Positions 7,973-16,353 of a DNA stretch of 49,615 nucleotides are shown in pieces. The stretch comes from Loktanella salsilacus (GTDB lineage Bacteria; Pseudomonadota; Alphaproteobacteria; Rhodobacterales; Rhodobacteraceae). The stretch covers positions 1-49,615 of the forward strand of contig NZ_FOTF01000022.1 in assembly GCF_900114485.1 (NCBI RefSeq). Direction: 5' to 3'. The notes under the pieces were generated by a model. That model was not told the origin of the DNA and did not search any database. It worked only from the letters and a program-made list of their open reading frames with translations. Position numbers and translations under genes: made by a program. How positions within the stretch are numbered: position 1 is the first letter of the stretch; every line of letters begins with the position of its first letter.

Positions 7973-8293
7973 ATGACACGAGATGACCCACCTGTTCGCG
8001 TCCGGCTTAGCCAGGACTTGAAAGACCGCATCCAAGCGGCAGCGAAGCATAATCGTCGTTCGATGAATGCTGAAATCAACGCACGCCTTGAGGAGAGCTT
8101 TGGGATTGCGCCCCAAGACACGGCTTCCCCACTTAGTCCCTCCGTTAAAAGCTGGATTAAGGCTGCGAAGCGAGGAGCTGAGGGTGCATCTCCGGACGAA
8201 CGGCTATTAGCGTTGGAAGTCGAAGTGCAGGAACTGAGGTCGGGGCTGCTGGAGCTGCGACAGGCGCGTCAGGGTGGCCCAGAAATGACCTAA
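7973..8293 (+). CDS. Arc-family DNA-binding protein
   Basis: From the ATG at 7973 the product has 106 residues. The N-terminus (PPVRVRLSQDLKDRIQAAAK, then NRRSMNAEINARLEESFG) is the phage Arc-type ribbon-helix-helix domain; the pattern RSMNAEI is shared with the divergent 46-residue protein. The C-terminal half contains a heptad-like segment (ERLLALEVEVQELRSGLLELRQ, about residues 75-97), probably a coiled coil for oligomerisation. It likely binds the palindromes in the shared intergenic region and controls both directions. Confidence 0.82.
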   Translation: MTRDDPPVRVRLSQDLKDRIQAAAKHNRRSMNAEINARLEESFGIAPQDTASPLSPSVKSWIKAAKRGAEGASPDERLLALEVEVQELRSGLLELRQARQGGPEMT

Positions 8294-8371
8294 TCTTTAG
8301 GTAGGGAGGAAGGGATGCGATAGTCATAGCGCCGCTCTGCGAACCTCTCCCGACAAACTGCGATACGCAGC

Positions 8372-8557
8372 CTAGGATCGTACCTGTCGCGCCCGCACGA
8401 TCTTGTCAGCCAAGACTTCCGCATCCGTGACGCGCAACAGCCGCGTGTTTAAGATCGACCCGGGGCGCGCAGTCACCAGCCCCGGTGCAACGGTCACTTG
8501 TTTGATCTGTATAGGTGGGATCGCACGGACCGTCTTGCTGAAGCCCATGACGAACAA
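8372..8557 (-). CDS. Small unrecognised protein
   Basis: A 61-residue frame, MFVMGFSKTVRAIPPIQIKQV and so on, lying 33 bases downstream of the small membrane protein gene at 8591-8764 and in the same direction. The frame is open slightly upstream of the ATG, but no better start is visible. The composition is ordinary for a protein (mixed hydrophobic and basic), but no family is recognised. I give it modest weight because it forms a plausible two-gene unit facing away from the XRE regulator. Confidence 0.4.
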   Translation of the reverse strand: MFVMGFSKTVRAIPPIQIKQVTVAPGLVTARPGSILNTRLLRVTDAEVLADKIVRARQVRS

Positions 8558-8590
8558 AACGTTGCGCGTGGTGACTACCTCAAACCGCTT

Positions 8591-8764
8591 TTACTGTGTC
8601 AGGCAGGCTACGGCATAGGTGATCTCGGCAAACACTCCGAAGAAAATGCCGACGCCCAGCACACCCCCGCCCTTGTAGATCAGCAGCAGTGTAAAAACTA
8701 CGAGCGGGCGGGACAACAGCAGGATGTACGCGAAAATGCCGCCCTTGGGACCTAGGCGAGACAT
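8591..8764 (-). CDS. Small membrane protein, two hydrophobic segments
   Basis: The minus strand from the ATG at 8762-8764 encodes 57 residues, MSRLGPKGGIFAYILLLSRP and onward, ending at TAA (8591-8593). Two hydrophobic stretches (about residues 10-27 and 33-52, separated by KGGG) predict a small inner-membrane hairpin protein. It faces the XRE gene divergently, sharing the promoter region with the TATAAT box and palindromes. Role unknown; a small phage-type membrane protein is one possibility. Confidence 0.5.
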   Translation of the reverse strand: MSRLGPKGGIFAYILLLSRPLVVFTLLLIYKGGGVLGVGIFFGVFAEITYAVACLTQ

Positions 8765-8839
8765 AGAGGCTTTTCACCCACAGCGATGGGCACCCTGGGG
8801 CGGGATAGATGGATTGGGGGTCGAGGCTCACTGTGATAA

Positions 8840-8911
8840 GAATGTTTCGTTCTGTATAATATAATCATAACATTCATGGCGGTAACGGTTTTTCCGGAAC
8901 AGAACGTTCTG
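8840..8911. promoter_or_regulatory. Promoter and palindromic operators before the XRE gene
   Basis: TATAAT at 8855-8860 is enclosed by an inverted repeat GAATGTT (8840-8846) and AACATTC (8869-8875), and a perfect 12-base palindrome CAGAACGTTCTG sits at 8900-8911, directly before the ATG. The arrangement fits an autoregulated repressor promoter. No clear Shine-Dalgarno sequence precedes the start because the palindrome occupies that position, so protein binding or RNA folding could also affect translation. Confidence 0.55.
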
Positions 8912-8912
8912 G

Positions 8913-9278
8913 ATGGAGATTTTTGCAAAACGACTGAAGGAGCGGGCCGCTAAGCTCGGCATTTCCAACGCACAAGCCGCCCGGCTGTGCGAGTTGGACG
9001 AGCGACGCTATGCAAACTACGCCAACGACCAGCGAGAGCCTGACCTCATGACGCTCGCCAAAATTGCCCGCATTCTGAACACCTCTACTGACCATTTGCT
9101 CGGACTAGCTGACCATCAGCCGCAGACCGAACGGGCGCGTCTTCTAGATCGCCTCAACGTCGCCGCTACCTCGCTGACAGACGAAGAACTGCGAACAGTC
9201 GTCACTCAGACCGAGGCGCTTGCCATTCCGCGCCCAAAGAAAACCGGCAAGAAAATGCCTCCAATTTCAGGCGTCTAG
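8913..9278 (+). CDS. XRE-family (Cro/CI-like) transcriptional regulator
   Basis: The product has 121 residues. Residues 3-65 form a standard XRE helix-turn-helix: IFAKRLKERAAKLGISNAQA, then LCELDERRYANYANDQREPD and TLAKIARILNTSTDHLLGL. The remaining 50 residues form a short helical and basic tail. A repressor of this type commonly keeps phage-like or island genes silent. Palindromes overlap its promoter. The nearby divergent small genes are its most likely targets. Confidence 0.85.
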   Translation: MEIFAKRLKERAAKLGISNAQAARLCELDERRYANYANDQREPDLMTLAKIARILNTSTDHLLGLADHQPQTERARLLDRLNVAATSLTDEELRTVVTQTEALAIPRPKKTGKKMPPISGV

Positions 9279-9318
9279 GCGCTTCGTTTCCTAAGCCAAC
9301 GCGTCTCCGCGCCGAGAT

Positions 9319-10368
9319 TCATGCGCGTGTGTCGACGCCAAACTCTGAAATGAGGAAATCGACCGTCGCCTCGTCGCGCAGCTTGCACACGATGTTCTGG
9401 TTTGCGAATGCGCCCTTGAAACGTTTAGCCTGCGCTGGCTCCACGGTTTTGCGCCACTCGATACCGACAACATGCTCCGCTTGTTCGGCAGGTTCTCCGT
9501 TTCGCTTGAAGCGGGGTTCACTGAGAGGTTGATCGAACAACGGCCCGTGCGCCGTAATGAACGCGCTCGCGGGCTGCGCCTCGCTCACAACCGCACCATA
9601 GCCTATGTAGCCGTTGCCTTTGTCATAAACGAACACCTCATCGCCTACGTTCAGTTGCTGCAATCGTTTGGTGTAGAACTCACCGCCTCCCGCAGAGATG
9701 AAACCATAGCGCCGCATGTCAGACCATGATCGGTGCTCTCCCAAACCCGCATTGACGAAGAAATAGCCAGACCACGGAGCGCGGACCTTGCGTTCGGATC
9801 GCTCCTCGACCGCTTCCTGATCCAGAAGGAAATCGGTAGTCAGCCATTCGCGCCCTTCTGCCTCGAACACATTGAAGAACACGGTGTTGATCGCCACCCC
9901 GTACTCTTCGGACAGATATTCGACAATCCGGCGCGATGCGAGATCAAGCTCGCTGGCGACGATCAACATCGAATGGGTCGCGTTTAAACGCTCGGGGATG
10001 CCCTCGCCGAACCGTTCCCGAAACGCCGTGACCAGACGGCTACCCAGATACCTCTCGGCGCGTTCATAAATTTCGGGCGTGGTCAGGGTGCGGACCCACG
10101 AGGCGTAGTCGAGCACCTGCGCCACAATCTCGCGCGGGGTGCGATCTTTCTTCAACTCGATTATTATTAGCCCGCCTGTGGCATCCATCGCGAGCAGGTC
10201 GATGAACTTGCCGTGGTCTGTGGGGACCTGCCGTCCGATGATCAGCGCGTCCAAACCAAGCAGCGCAGGGTCGGCGGCGACCCAATCCTCGATCATGCTT
10301 TCCTTGGCCAATGCGCGGCGTTGTGCGCGGCGCAGCTTTCCGTCTGTGATGGCGTAAAGCGATGTCAT
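9319..10368 (-). CDS. PD-(D/E)XK nuclease (DUF91/NucS-like) with EVE-like C-terminal domain
   Basis: The 349-residue protein has a nuclease core at about residues 25-110: Asp57 in FIDLLA, then IIIELKKD with Glu71 and Lys73, the D...ExK arrangement of DUF91/NucS-type endonucleases. The segment GYFFVNAG (201-208), YTKRLQQLNVGDEVFVYD (232-249) and GYIGYGAVV (253-261) resembles EVE/PUA-like domains, which in some families read modified bases. It is the last gene of the restriction operon, its ATG overlapping the stop of the HEPN-like gene (ATGA). I infer a defence nuclease; modified-base sensing is a hypothesis. Confidence 0.72.
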   Translation of the reverse strand: MTSLYAITDGKLRRAQRRALAKESMIEDWVAADPALLGLDALIIGRQVPTDHGKFIDLLAMDATGGLIIIELKKDRTPREIVAQVLDYASWVRTLTTPEIYERAERYLGSRLVTAFRERFGEGIPERLNATHSMLIVASELDLASRRIVEYLSEEYGVAINTVFFNVFEAEGREWLTTDFLLDQEAVEERSERKVRAPWSGYFFVNAGLGEHRSWSDMRRYGFISAGGGEFYTKRLQQLNVGDEVFVYDKGNGYIGYGAVVSEAQPASAFITAHGPLFDQPLSEPRFKRNGEPAEQAEHVVGIEWRKTVEPAQAKRFKGAFANQNIVCKLRDEATVDFLISEFGVDTRA

Positions 10369-11111
10369 GCGTCCTCGGCCTCTTCTTCTGGTGGGTATTG
10401 CTCTGCGAGCTTTTGATGAAGCACTTGGATTGCGGCAAAACCCGGCTCACCCGCCAATCCGGCAATGTCGTAATCGCGGCAAAAGGCGATGTCGCTGGCG
10501 GACATGTAGAACTTTTTCACCAGCACCTCTTCGATCTGCTGGGCTTCGTCGGTGTATTCGCGTTCCTCGGGGTCTTGCGATGCGATCAGGAAGGACTCGT
10601 AGCCCTCGCCGATGGCTGGAGCGCTGTGGCGCTGAATTTCCTCGACGGTGCGCATCACGTCGCGCACCTTGCGGGTCATCTCACCTTCGGAGTTGAAGAA
10701 GATGTTGCCATTGGCATGGGCGGTGTCGTTGCGTTCGTCCACCAGCTTGGCATAGATGCCGATCTTGGCGTTGTCGCACTGGATCAGTTTCAGGAACCGC
10801 AGCACCGACCGCTCGTTTACCGCGCTGAAAACGAAGGGCGAGGATGCGGCCATAAGGTTCTTTTCAACGTCCTTGCTAAACCCAACCATCGCCGTCTCGA
10901 ACGGTCCGGGGCGGATCAACTTGATCTGCCAGATGTTGAAATAGACAAAGCTCATGACAAGCATATGATAGGCGAGGAAGGCGAACTGGTATTTGCCATG
11001 CTCGGCATTGGTGTTGAACGCCTCCCAGAGAAAGCGGATGTAGTCGCGTTCCTTGGGCGTGCGATAGGCTAGCGGCAGGTAGGTTTCGAGATCGGCGGCC
11101 TCTTCGATCAT
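10365..11111 (-). CDS. HEPN-like protein in the restriction operon
   Basis: The 248-residue protein is mostly alpha-helical and carries Arg127-Asn-Asp-Thr-Ala-His132, an R-x4-H motif in the context LVDERNDTAHANG. This is the active-site signature of HEPN ribonucleases, where the polar residue after Arg is also common. It overlaps hsdMS upstream and the nuclease gene downstream by ATGA, so it is made with the type I enzyme. HEPN proteins beside type I systems can act as RNases that respond to failed restriction, but here the function is not demonstrated; a structural HEPN fold without activity is possible. Confidence 0.65.
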   Translation of the reverse strand: MIEEAADLETYLPLAYRTPKERDYIRFLWEAFNTNAEHGKYQFAFLAYHMLVMSFVYFNIWQIKLIRPGPFETAMVGFSKDVEKNLMAASSPFVFSAVNERSVLRFLKLIQCDNAKIGIYAKLVDERNDTAHANGNIFFNSEGEMTRKVRDVMRTVEEIQRHSAPAIGEGYESFLIASQDPEEREYTDEAQQIEEVLVKKFYMSASDIAFCRDYDIAGLAGEPGFAAIQVLHQKLAEQYPPEEEAEDA

Positions 11112-13651
11112 CCGCCGCCCTCACCCTCGGCCTCGCCCCAGAGGCGGGCGATAGCGTCGTCGATCTTTTTCTCGAAGCGGGCGATCAGCTCGCGGTTGCC
11201 GTTGACGAGGGCTTGCTCAGCTTCGATTTCGGCGATGATGGCAAGTTGAATGTGTATCGGCGGAAGGGGAATTTGGAACTCTCGCAGAGCTTTCAGCGAT
11301 ACGGTCTTCTGCGCAACGCCTGTTGCAGCCTCATCCCCCTGCTTCTTTCCTGTGGGTGAACGCAAGAAATGAAGAAGATAGCCGCTCATCACCTCGGCTG
11401 ATGGCCGTAGCAGCGCTATGTGGCGCTGAAAGCAGAACTCGCGGTTTCCATTCACCGGAACGACCACACCATATGAGCCTGTGACAGAATAGAGCAAGTC
11501 GCCCGCAATCGGTCGCCGCGTTTCCTTAAGCGCGTCGAAGTATTCACGGGACACGAAGAAGGTCTTTTCGAACTTCACACCCTCAGTTTCGTTTAAATTT
11601 GAAATCGTTACGAAGGGGATGCCCGTGTCTGTCTTCGGTGGCGGCTGGTGATCGCCGTCGGTGATGGACGTGCAGAGATCGCCCATCCGCACCGTCGGCC
11701 ACTCGGGATCAACCGGGATGTGGGGCCGGTAGTTGTCGAGGACGGCGCGGGCTCCGTCAATGACTCGCTGATAGCCCTCGACTTCGGCCACAATTTCGCG
11801 CTGCATTCCAAGGGGCGGGAGGGGAATGAGGCGTTTTTCCATACCTGACTTTGTTGCATGGATCATTGCGATGCCGCTGCCTTCAGCTTTGATGCTCTCA
11901 GCCTCAGCTCGCAAAACCCAATACAAGAAATTCTTGTCAATCTGGTCTCCAGGGACCACCTTCCAAATGTGATAGTGGTAAATTGCTTTGGGACCATCCC
12001 AGATTTTTGGGCCGAACGATGCCGACCACGCGAACAGCAAGTCTCCCGCGTGGCAATATTTTTCGGGCGGCAGTTCTAGGTCTGAAAAGTACCAGCTGCG
12101 GTTGGAAAAGAAATTCCCTACCCGTAGAACCGGCACCGGCCCCTGATCCAGCAGTTCTTCCTGTTTGTAAGCTCTCCCATTGATAAGGGTCGCCACCTCA
12201 CCAAGCGGGACCATAGGGTAAGCTCTAACGACTTCGTCGATTGCCGAATAGCGTTCAACGCTGAGGTTGTAGTCTCCGCCCTCGGCCAGCCGTGCCCGTT
12301 CGACCACGCTGCCAATTTCGCTATCCAGCCCCTCACCGCCACCAACCCGCGCGACCTGCAACCAAGCCCCAAGCTCGGCCTTCACCTGCCCCAGTTGCCC
12401 GCCCTTAACCGACTTTCGCTGTGCGCCCAGTGCAAAACCGTCATTCTCGATCTTGAAAAACGCAACGTGATTGCTTGCCTTGGCCACCGCGCGGTCAAGG
12501 ATCAGGATCGACGTTTTTACGCCCGAATAGGGGTTGAACACACCCGCAGGCAGCGAGATGACGGCAGCAAGGTGGTTTTCCACCAACATCTTGCGCAGGG
12601 CCACATAGGCGGTTTGGCTTTGAAAGATGATCCCCTCGGGCACGACAATCGCCGCGCGGCCTCGGGGCGTCAGGTGTTCGGCGATGTAATCGACAAACAG
12701 CACTTCGCTGCGCTTTGACTGCACTTGAAAACGGGTATGTGGTTTGATCCCTCCTTTCGGCGACATGAATGGCGGGTTGGCGAGGATGACATCGGCCATC
12801 TCCTGCCATTTGTCTTCAGATGTGAGTGTGTCGTATTCTTCGATCTTGGGATCGGCAAAGCCGTGTAGATAGAGGTTCACAAGGGACAGTCGCACCATAT
12901 CGGGCGAAATGTCATAGCCATAGATGTTGCGGGCGAGGCGTTCGCGGTCAGGTTGGGTTAGCTGATCGCCCGGATAGCGCAGCGGGCTTTCCAGCGCCTG
13001 CTCGGCGGCATCCCCGCCCTCGGACGCGGTGGCTGTGCTGGGGGCACTGGTCGAGTTCTGTTTCAGGACGTGTTTGTAGGCCGAAATCAGAAAGCCCGCC
13101 GTGCCGCAAGCCGGGTCCATAACGGTCTCGGTCTTTTGTGGGTCGATGATTTCAACCATGAAATCGATGATATGGCGGGGCGTGCGGAACTGACCCGCAT
13201 CGCCTTGGCTGCCCAGAACCGACAGCAGGTATTCAAACGCATCGCCCAGACGTTCGCTGTGGTCATAGGTGAAGCTGTTGATCTCGCGTAGGAAGGAGCG
13301 CAGGGTTTCGGGGTCGCGGTAGGGCAGATAGGCGTTGCGAAAGATGTCGCGGAAGAGCTTGGGGAGGCCGTCGTTTTCGACCATCTTGGTCAGCGCTTCG
13401 GAATAGGTGTTAAGCATGTCCTGCCCCGACACGCCGGGGGCCACCAGTTTGGCCCAGCGGTAGCGTTCATAGTCCTTGGTGAAGAAACGGCGCTGGCCGC
13501 CCAACTCTTCGGCCTCTAGGTCCATGTCGTCCATGAATTTGTAGATCAGTGCGACAGTGATCTGTTCGACCTGACTTTTCGGATCGGGCACCTTGCCAAC
13601 AAGAATGTCGCGGCAGGTGTCGATGCGGCGTTTGGTGTCAGTGTCTAACAT
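11108..13651 (-). CDS. Type I restriction-modification HsdM-HsdS fusion
   Basis: The 847-residue protein joins the modification and specificity subunits. The HsdM part has a helical N-terminal domain, then methyltransferase motif I DPACGTAGF (179-187) and motif IV NPPF (292-295), which mark an adenine N6-methyltransferase. From about residue 478 the sequence becomes HsdS: first target-recognition domain (to about 630), a helical spacer (EIVAEVEGYQRVIDGARAVL), second target-recognition domain (about 665-830). The IPLPPLG and IPLPPIH repeats close each half. It should methylate a bipartite target and guide HsdR. Separate hsdM and hsdS genes are the usual state. Confidence 0.93.
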   Translation of the reverse strand: MLDTDTKRRIDTCRDILVGKVPDPKSQVEQITVALIYKFMDDMDLEAEELGGQRRFFTKDYERYRWAKLVAPGVSGQDMLNTYSEALTKMVENDGLPKLFRDIFRNAYLPYRDPETLRSFLREINSFTYDHSERLGDAFEYLLSVLGSQGDAGQFRTPRHIIDFMVEIIDPQKTETVMDPACGTAGFLISAYKHVLKQNSTSAPSTATASEGGDAAEQALESPLRYPGDQLTQPDRERLARNIYGYDISPDMVRLSLVNLYLHGFADPKIEEYDTLTSEDKWQEMADVILANPPFMSPKGGIKPHTRFQVQSKRSEVLFVDYIAEHLTPRGRAAIVVPEGIIFQSQTAYVALRKMLVENHLAAVISLPAGVFNPYSGVKTSILILDRAVAKASNHVAFFKIENDGFALGAQRKSVKGGQLGQVKAELGAWLQVARVGGGEGLDSEIGSVVERARLAEGGDYNLSVERYSAIDEVVRAYPMVPLGEVATLINGRAYKQEELLDQGPVPVLRVGNFFSNRSWYFSDLELPPEKYCHAGDLLFAWSASFGPKIWDGPKAIYHYHIWKVVPGDQIDKNFLYWVLRAEAESIKAEGSGIAMIHATKSGMEKRLIPLPPLGMQREIVAEVEGYQRVIDGARAVLDNYRPHIPVDPEWPTVRMGDLCTSITDGDHQPPPKTDTGIPFVTISNLNETEGVKFEKTFFVSREYFDALKETRRPIAGDLLYSVTGSYGVVVPVNGNREFCFQRHIALLRPSAEVMSGYLLHFLRSPTGKKQGDEAATGVAQKTVSLKALREFQIPLPPIHIQLAIIAEIEAEQALVNGNRELIARFEKKIDDAIARLWGEAEGEGGG

Positions 13652-13663
13652 TGAGGTCTTTCG

Positions 13664-16249
13664 TCAAAGGAAGGGGTTCAGGGACACGTAGTCCTTGATG
13701 TATTCGGGAATGCGTTTGCGCCACGCGGCAGGCACGTCTTTCAGGTCGCGCGTGGAAAAGCCGGGGTTTACGTTGAGATCGGCAAAATGGCCAGCATCGA
13801 TCTTGGCGCGAACACGGCCGTCGCGTATGTAAGCCTCGAAAAAATAGCGCATTTCACGAATGCGGTCGGCTTCTTCAGGCTGCTGGTCCGTCAGGAATTT
13901 CTGGAATTCGTCCTCGATCAGCTCAGCCTTGCTCTTAAAGCCGGGGATGAAGCCGAATGCCTTTTCGACCAGCTCGCGCACCGAGATGCGACGATCTACC
14001 CCCACCGCACGGCGTAACTTTTCAAGGGTGTAGAACTCGTTGGGTTTGTCGAATATTTCTTCGATGACATGTCGGGTCGCGGCTTCCCAATTCTGGGCGG
14101 CGACCAAATCTGACAACGTTGCATCAGCTCGGACAGCGTCTTCGAACTTGCCGAACAACTCGCGGTCAATGCGCATTCCGTCCTTGCCGATCTGGGTCTC
14201 GATCTGACTGACCACATCGTCGGGATCGAAATGCTCATAGGTGCCAAGGCCGCCCGTGACGTTCGCTAGCCTCTTCCTATCATCGACTCCCGTGGACAAG
14301 GGCATGGTAGGCGATGCTGGTAGCTTTACCTCTTCGTCATAATCGAAACTTTCCTCAAAATATTCGCAATTTGCGAAGAAGTCGAACAGACGGAAGGCGG
14401 TCTTTTTGACCTCGCCGAGCGCAGCCTTCTGGGCTGGATTAAACATTTCTTCCACAAAGTTGTGCTTGCGGGTGCCTCGACCCTTGATCTGCACGAAGTC
14501 AGACGGCGAGAAGATGGGACGCATCAGCGCGAGGTTCAAGATGTCTGGCGCGTCGTAGCCTGTGGTCATCATTCCCACAGTAACGCAAATCCGCGCCTTG
14601 CTGGTTCGATAGTTTTCGACAAAATCGCTGTTTCCGCCAAGGTTGTTATTAGCGAATTTTACCGTCATCTTTTGCGCGTCGGAAACGTGACTTGTCACCT
14701 GCATCGCGAAATCAGATTTGTAGCGCTCTGGCCAAAGCTGATCCGCCAACTCGTTTAGAATTTGGACGATCTTGGCCGCGTGGTTCTGACTTACAGCGAA
14801 GGCGAGTGTCTTCCCGAACTCGCGCGATATCGGGTCACGCAATCCGTGCTGCAAAAGAGTTTTGCAAAAGGCGAGGTTAGTCGCTTCGGCAAAAAATTTC
14901 TTTTCAAAATCACGCCCAGCAAATGCCTCCTCAAGCTCGCTGCCATCGTCATCGGTCGTTGTAGCAACGAAACCTTGATCTGACAAAAGCTGAGTAGTCA
15001 CACCTGTCCTTGCATCAACGACATAAGGATTGATCAAGAACCCATCCTTCACACCGTCGATTAGGGAATAGCGATAGGTCGGCTCACCCGTGGTGCACCC
15101 GAAAGCTTTGTAAGTATCTAGCATCATACGTCGCTCGGTCTCGCGCGGATCACGCTCAGATGTGCCGCTACTGGGCTGCTTGAGATAATCCTTTGGCGTC
15201 GCGGTAAGGCCCAACTTATACCCGATGAAATATTCAAAAACCGCGCGAGCATTCCCCCCAATGGAACGATGCGCTTCATCCGAAATGACCAGATCGAAAT
15301 CGGTCGCGGCGAATAAACGGCGAAACTTGTCGTTGAACAAAAGCGACTGAACGGTCGTGACCACAATGTCCGCCTTGCGCCAGTCGTCGCGCTGCTCCTT
15401 GTAGATGACTGAGGTGAAATCATTCTTGAGATAGGCTTTGAACGCTTTGTCGGCTTGAACTTCCAACTCGAGGCGATCGACTAAGAACAAAACCCGCTTC
15501 GCGTTCCCCGTTTTGAGAAAGAGCTTAATAAGCGCGGCGGATGTCAATGTCTTTCCGGTCCCGGTTGCCATTTCAAACAAGAACCGCGTCGAGCCCTTGG
15601 CAGCGTCTTCCTGCACTCGCTGGATCGCTCGCTGTTGATAGGGCCGGAGAAACTTCAGCTTGTTCTCTTCAATAAATAGAGGGCGTTCAGCTTCGACCTT
15701 CCAACCAGCCTCTTGCGGATAGGAAGGCATTTGCGTCAGGGCGATATAATCGAGGCCTACCTGTTCGCCAGTAAGTCGATCGACATCTGGTGCAAAGGCA
15801 TAATGGTTTCCAATTTCAGTTGGGGTAGGAAATTTTGAAATGACAACTGGATTGCCTTGCTCCAAATCCCACAGGTAGTGAATGTTTCCATTACTTAGAA
15901 TAACGAAACGAGCGTTCTGAGATCGAGCGTACTTCCGTGCCTGTTCTTTGGCTGAAAGTGGGTTCTTTTCTTCTGATTTCGCTTCCAGAACAACCAACGG
16001 CTTGCCGTGACCATCAAGCAAAAGAAAATCGACAAACCCGTCTTTAGACTTTTCAAGATCATCGCCGAGGGCGTTGAGATCGCGTAGTGAAATCTTCACA
16101 TTGGGTTCTAGCACAATGTTTGCAGGGCCGTTCTCGCCATCAAAGAAACGCCATCCTGCGGCTTCAAGGAGGCGATTGATCTTGATCCTAGCAGTTGCTT
16201 CCTTGCTCGCCAAATTCAACCCAACCCGATAATTCAACAACTCAAGCAA
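13664..16249 (-). CDS. hsdR: Type I restriction enzyme R subunit
   Basis: The 861-residue ATP-dependent restriction subunit translocates DNA and cuts unmethylated DNA at a distance. A PD-(D/E)XK nuclease domain is at the N-terminus (Asp74, then Glu89-Ala-Lys91), followed by the SF2 motor: Walker A ATGTGKT (228-234), DEAH box (324-327), GLTATP, and motif VI in QIKGRGTRKHN. The C-terminal domain is of the EcoEI-type HsdR. The frame opens with TTG and has no early ATG, so the first residues are uncertain. It is the first gene of the four-gene operon, 12 bases before the HsdM-HsdS fusion. Confidence 0.94.
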   Translation of the reverse strand: MLELLNYRVGLNLASKEATARIKINRLLEAAGWRFFDGENGPANIVLEPNVKISLRDLNALGDDLEKSKDGFVDFLLLDGHGKPLVVLEAKSEEKNPLSAKEQARKYARSQNARFVILSNGNIHYLWDLEQGNPVVISKFPTPTEIGNHYAFAPDVDRLTGEQVGLDYIALTQMPSYPQEAGWKVEAERPLFIEENKLKFLRPYQQRAIQRVQEDAAKGSTRFLFEMATGTGKTLTSAALIKLFLKTGNAKRVLFLVDRLELEVQADKAFKAYLKNDFTSVIYKEQRDDWRKADIVVTTVQSLLFNDKFRRLFAATDFDLVISDEAHRSIGGNARAVFEYFIGYKLGLTATPKDYLKQPSSGTSERDPRETERRMMLDTYKAFGCTTGEPTYRYSLIDGVKDGFLINPYVVDARTGVTTQLLSDQGFVATTTDDDGSELEEAFAGRDFEKKFFAEATNLAFCKTLLQHGLRDPISREFGKTLAFAVSQNHAAKIVQILNELADQLWPERYKSDFAMQVTSHVSDAQKMTVKFANNNLGGNSDFVENYRTSKARICVTVGMMTTGYDAPDILNLALMRPIFSPSDFVQIKGRGTRKHNFVEEMFNPAQKAALGEVKKTAFRLFDFFANCEYFEESFDYDEEVKLPASPTMPLSTGVDDRKRLANVTGGLGTYEHFDPDDVVSQIETQIGKDGMRIDRELFGKFEDAVRADATLSDLVAAQNWEAATRHVIEEIFDKPNEFYTLEKLRRAVGVDRRISVRELVEKAFGFIPGFKSKAELIEDEFQKFLTDQQPEEADRIREMRYFFEAYIRDGRVRAKIDAGHFADLNVNPGFSTRDLKDVPAAWRKRIPEYIKDYVSLNPFL

Positions 16250-16353
16250 TCTATTCGCAAGCGATGTGAAACTACCAGTGGAAAGCTAGGGTTTTCCTGG
16301 GTTTTCGTTCGCTGGAACAACGGGTTTCTGGCGGCATCTATGAAGGGGTCAAG

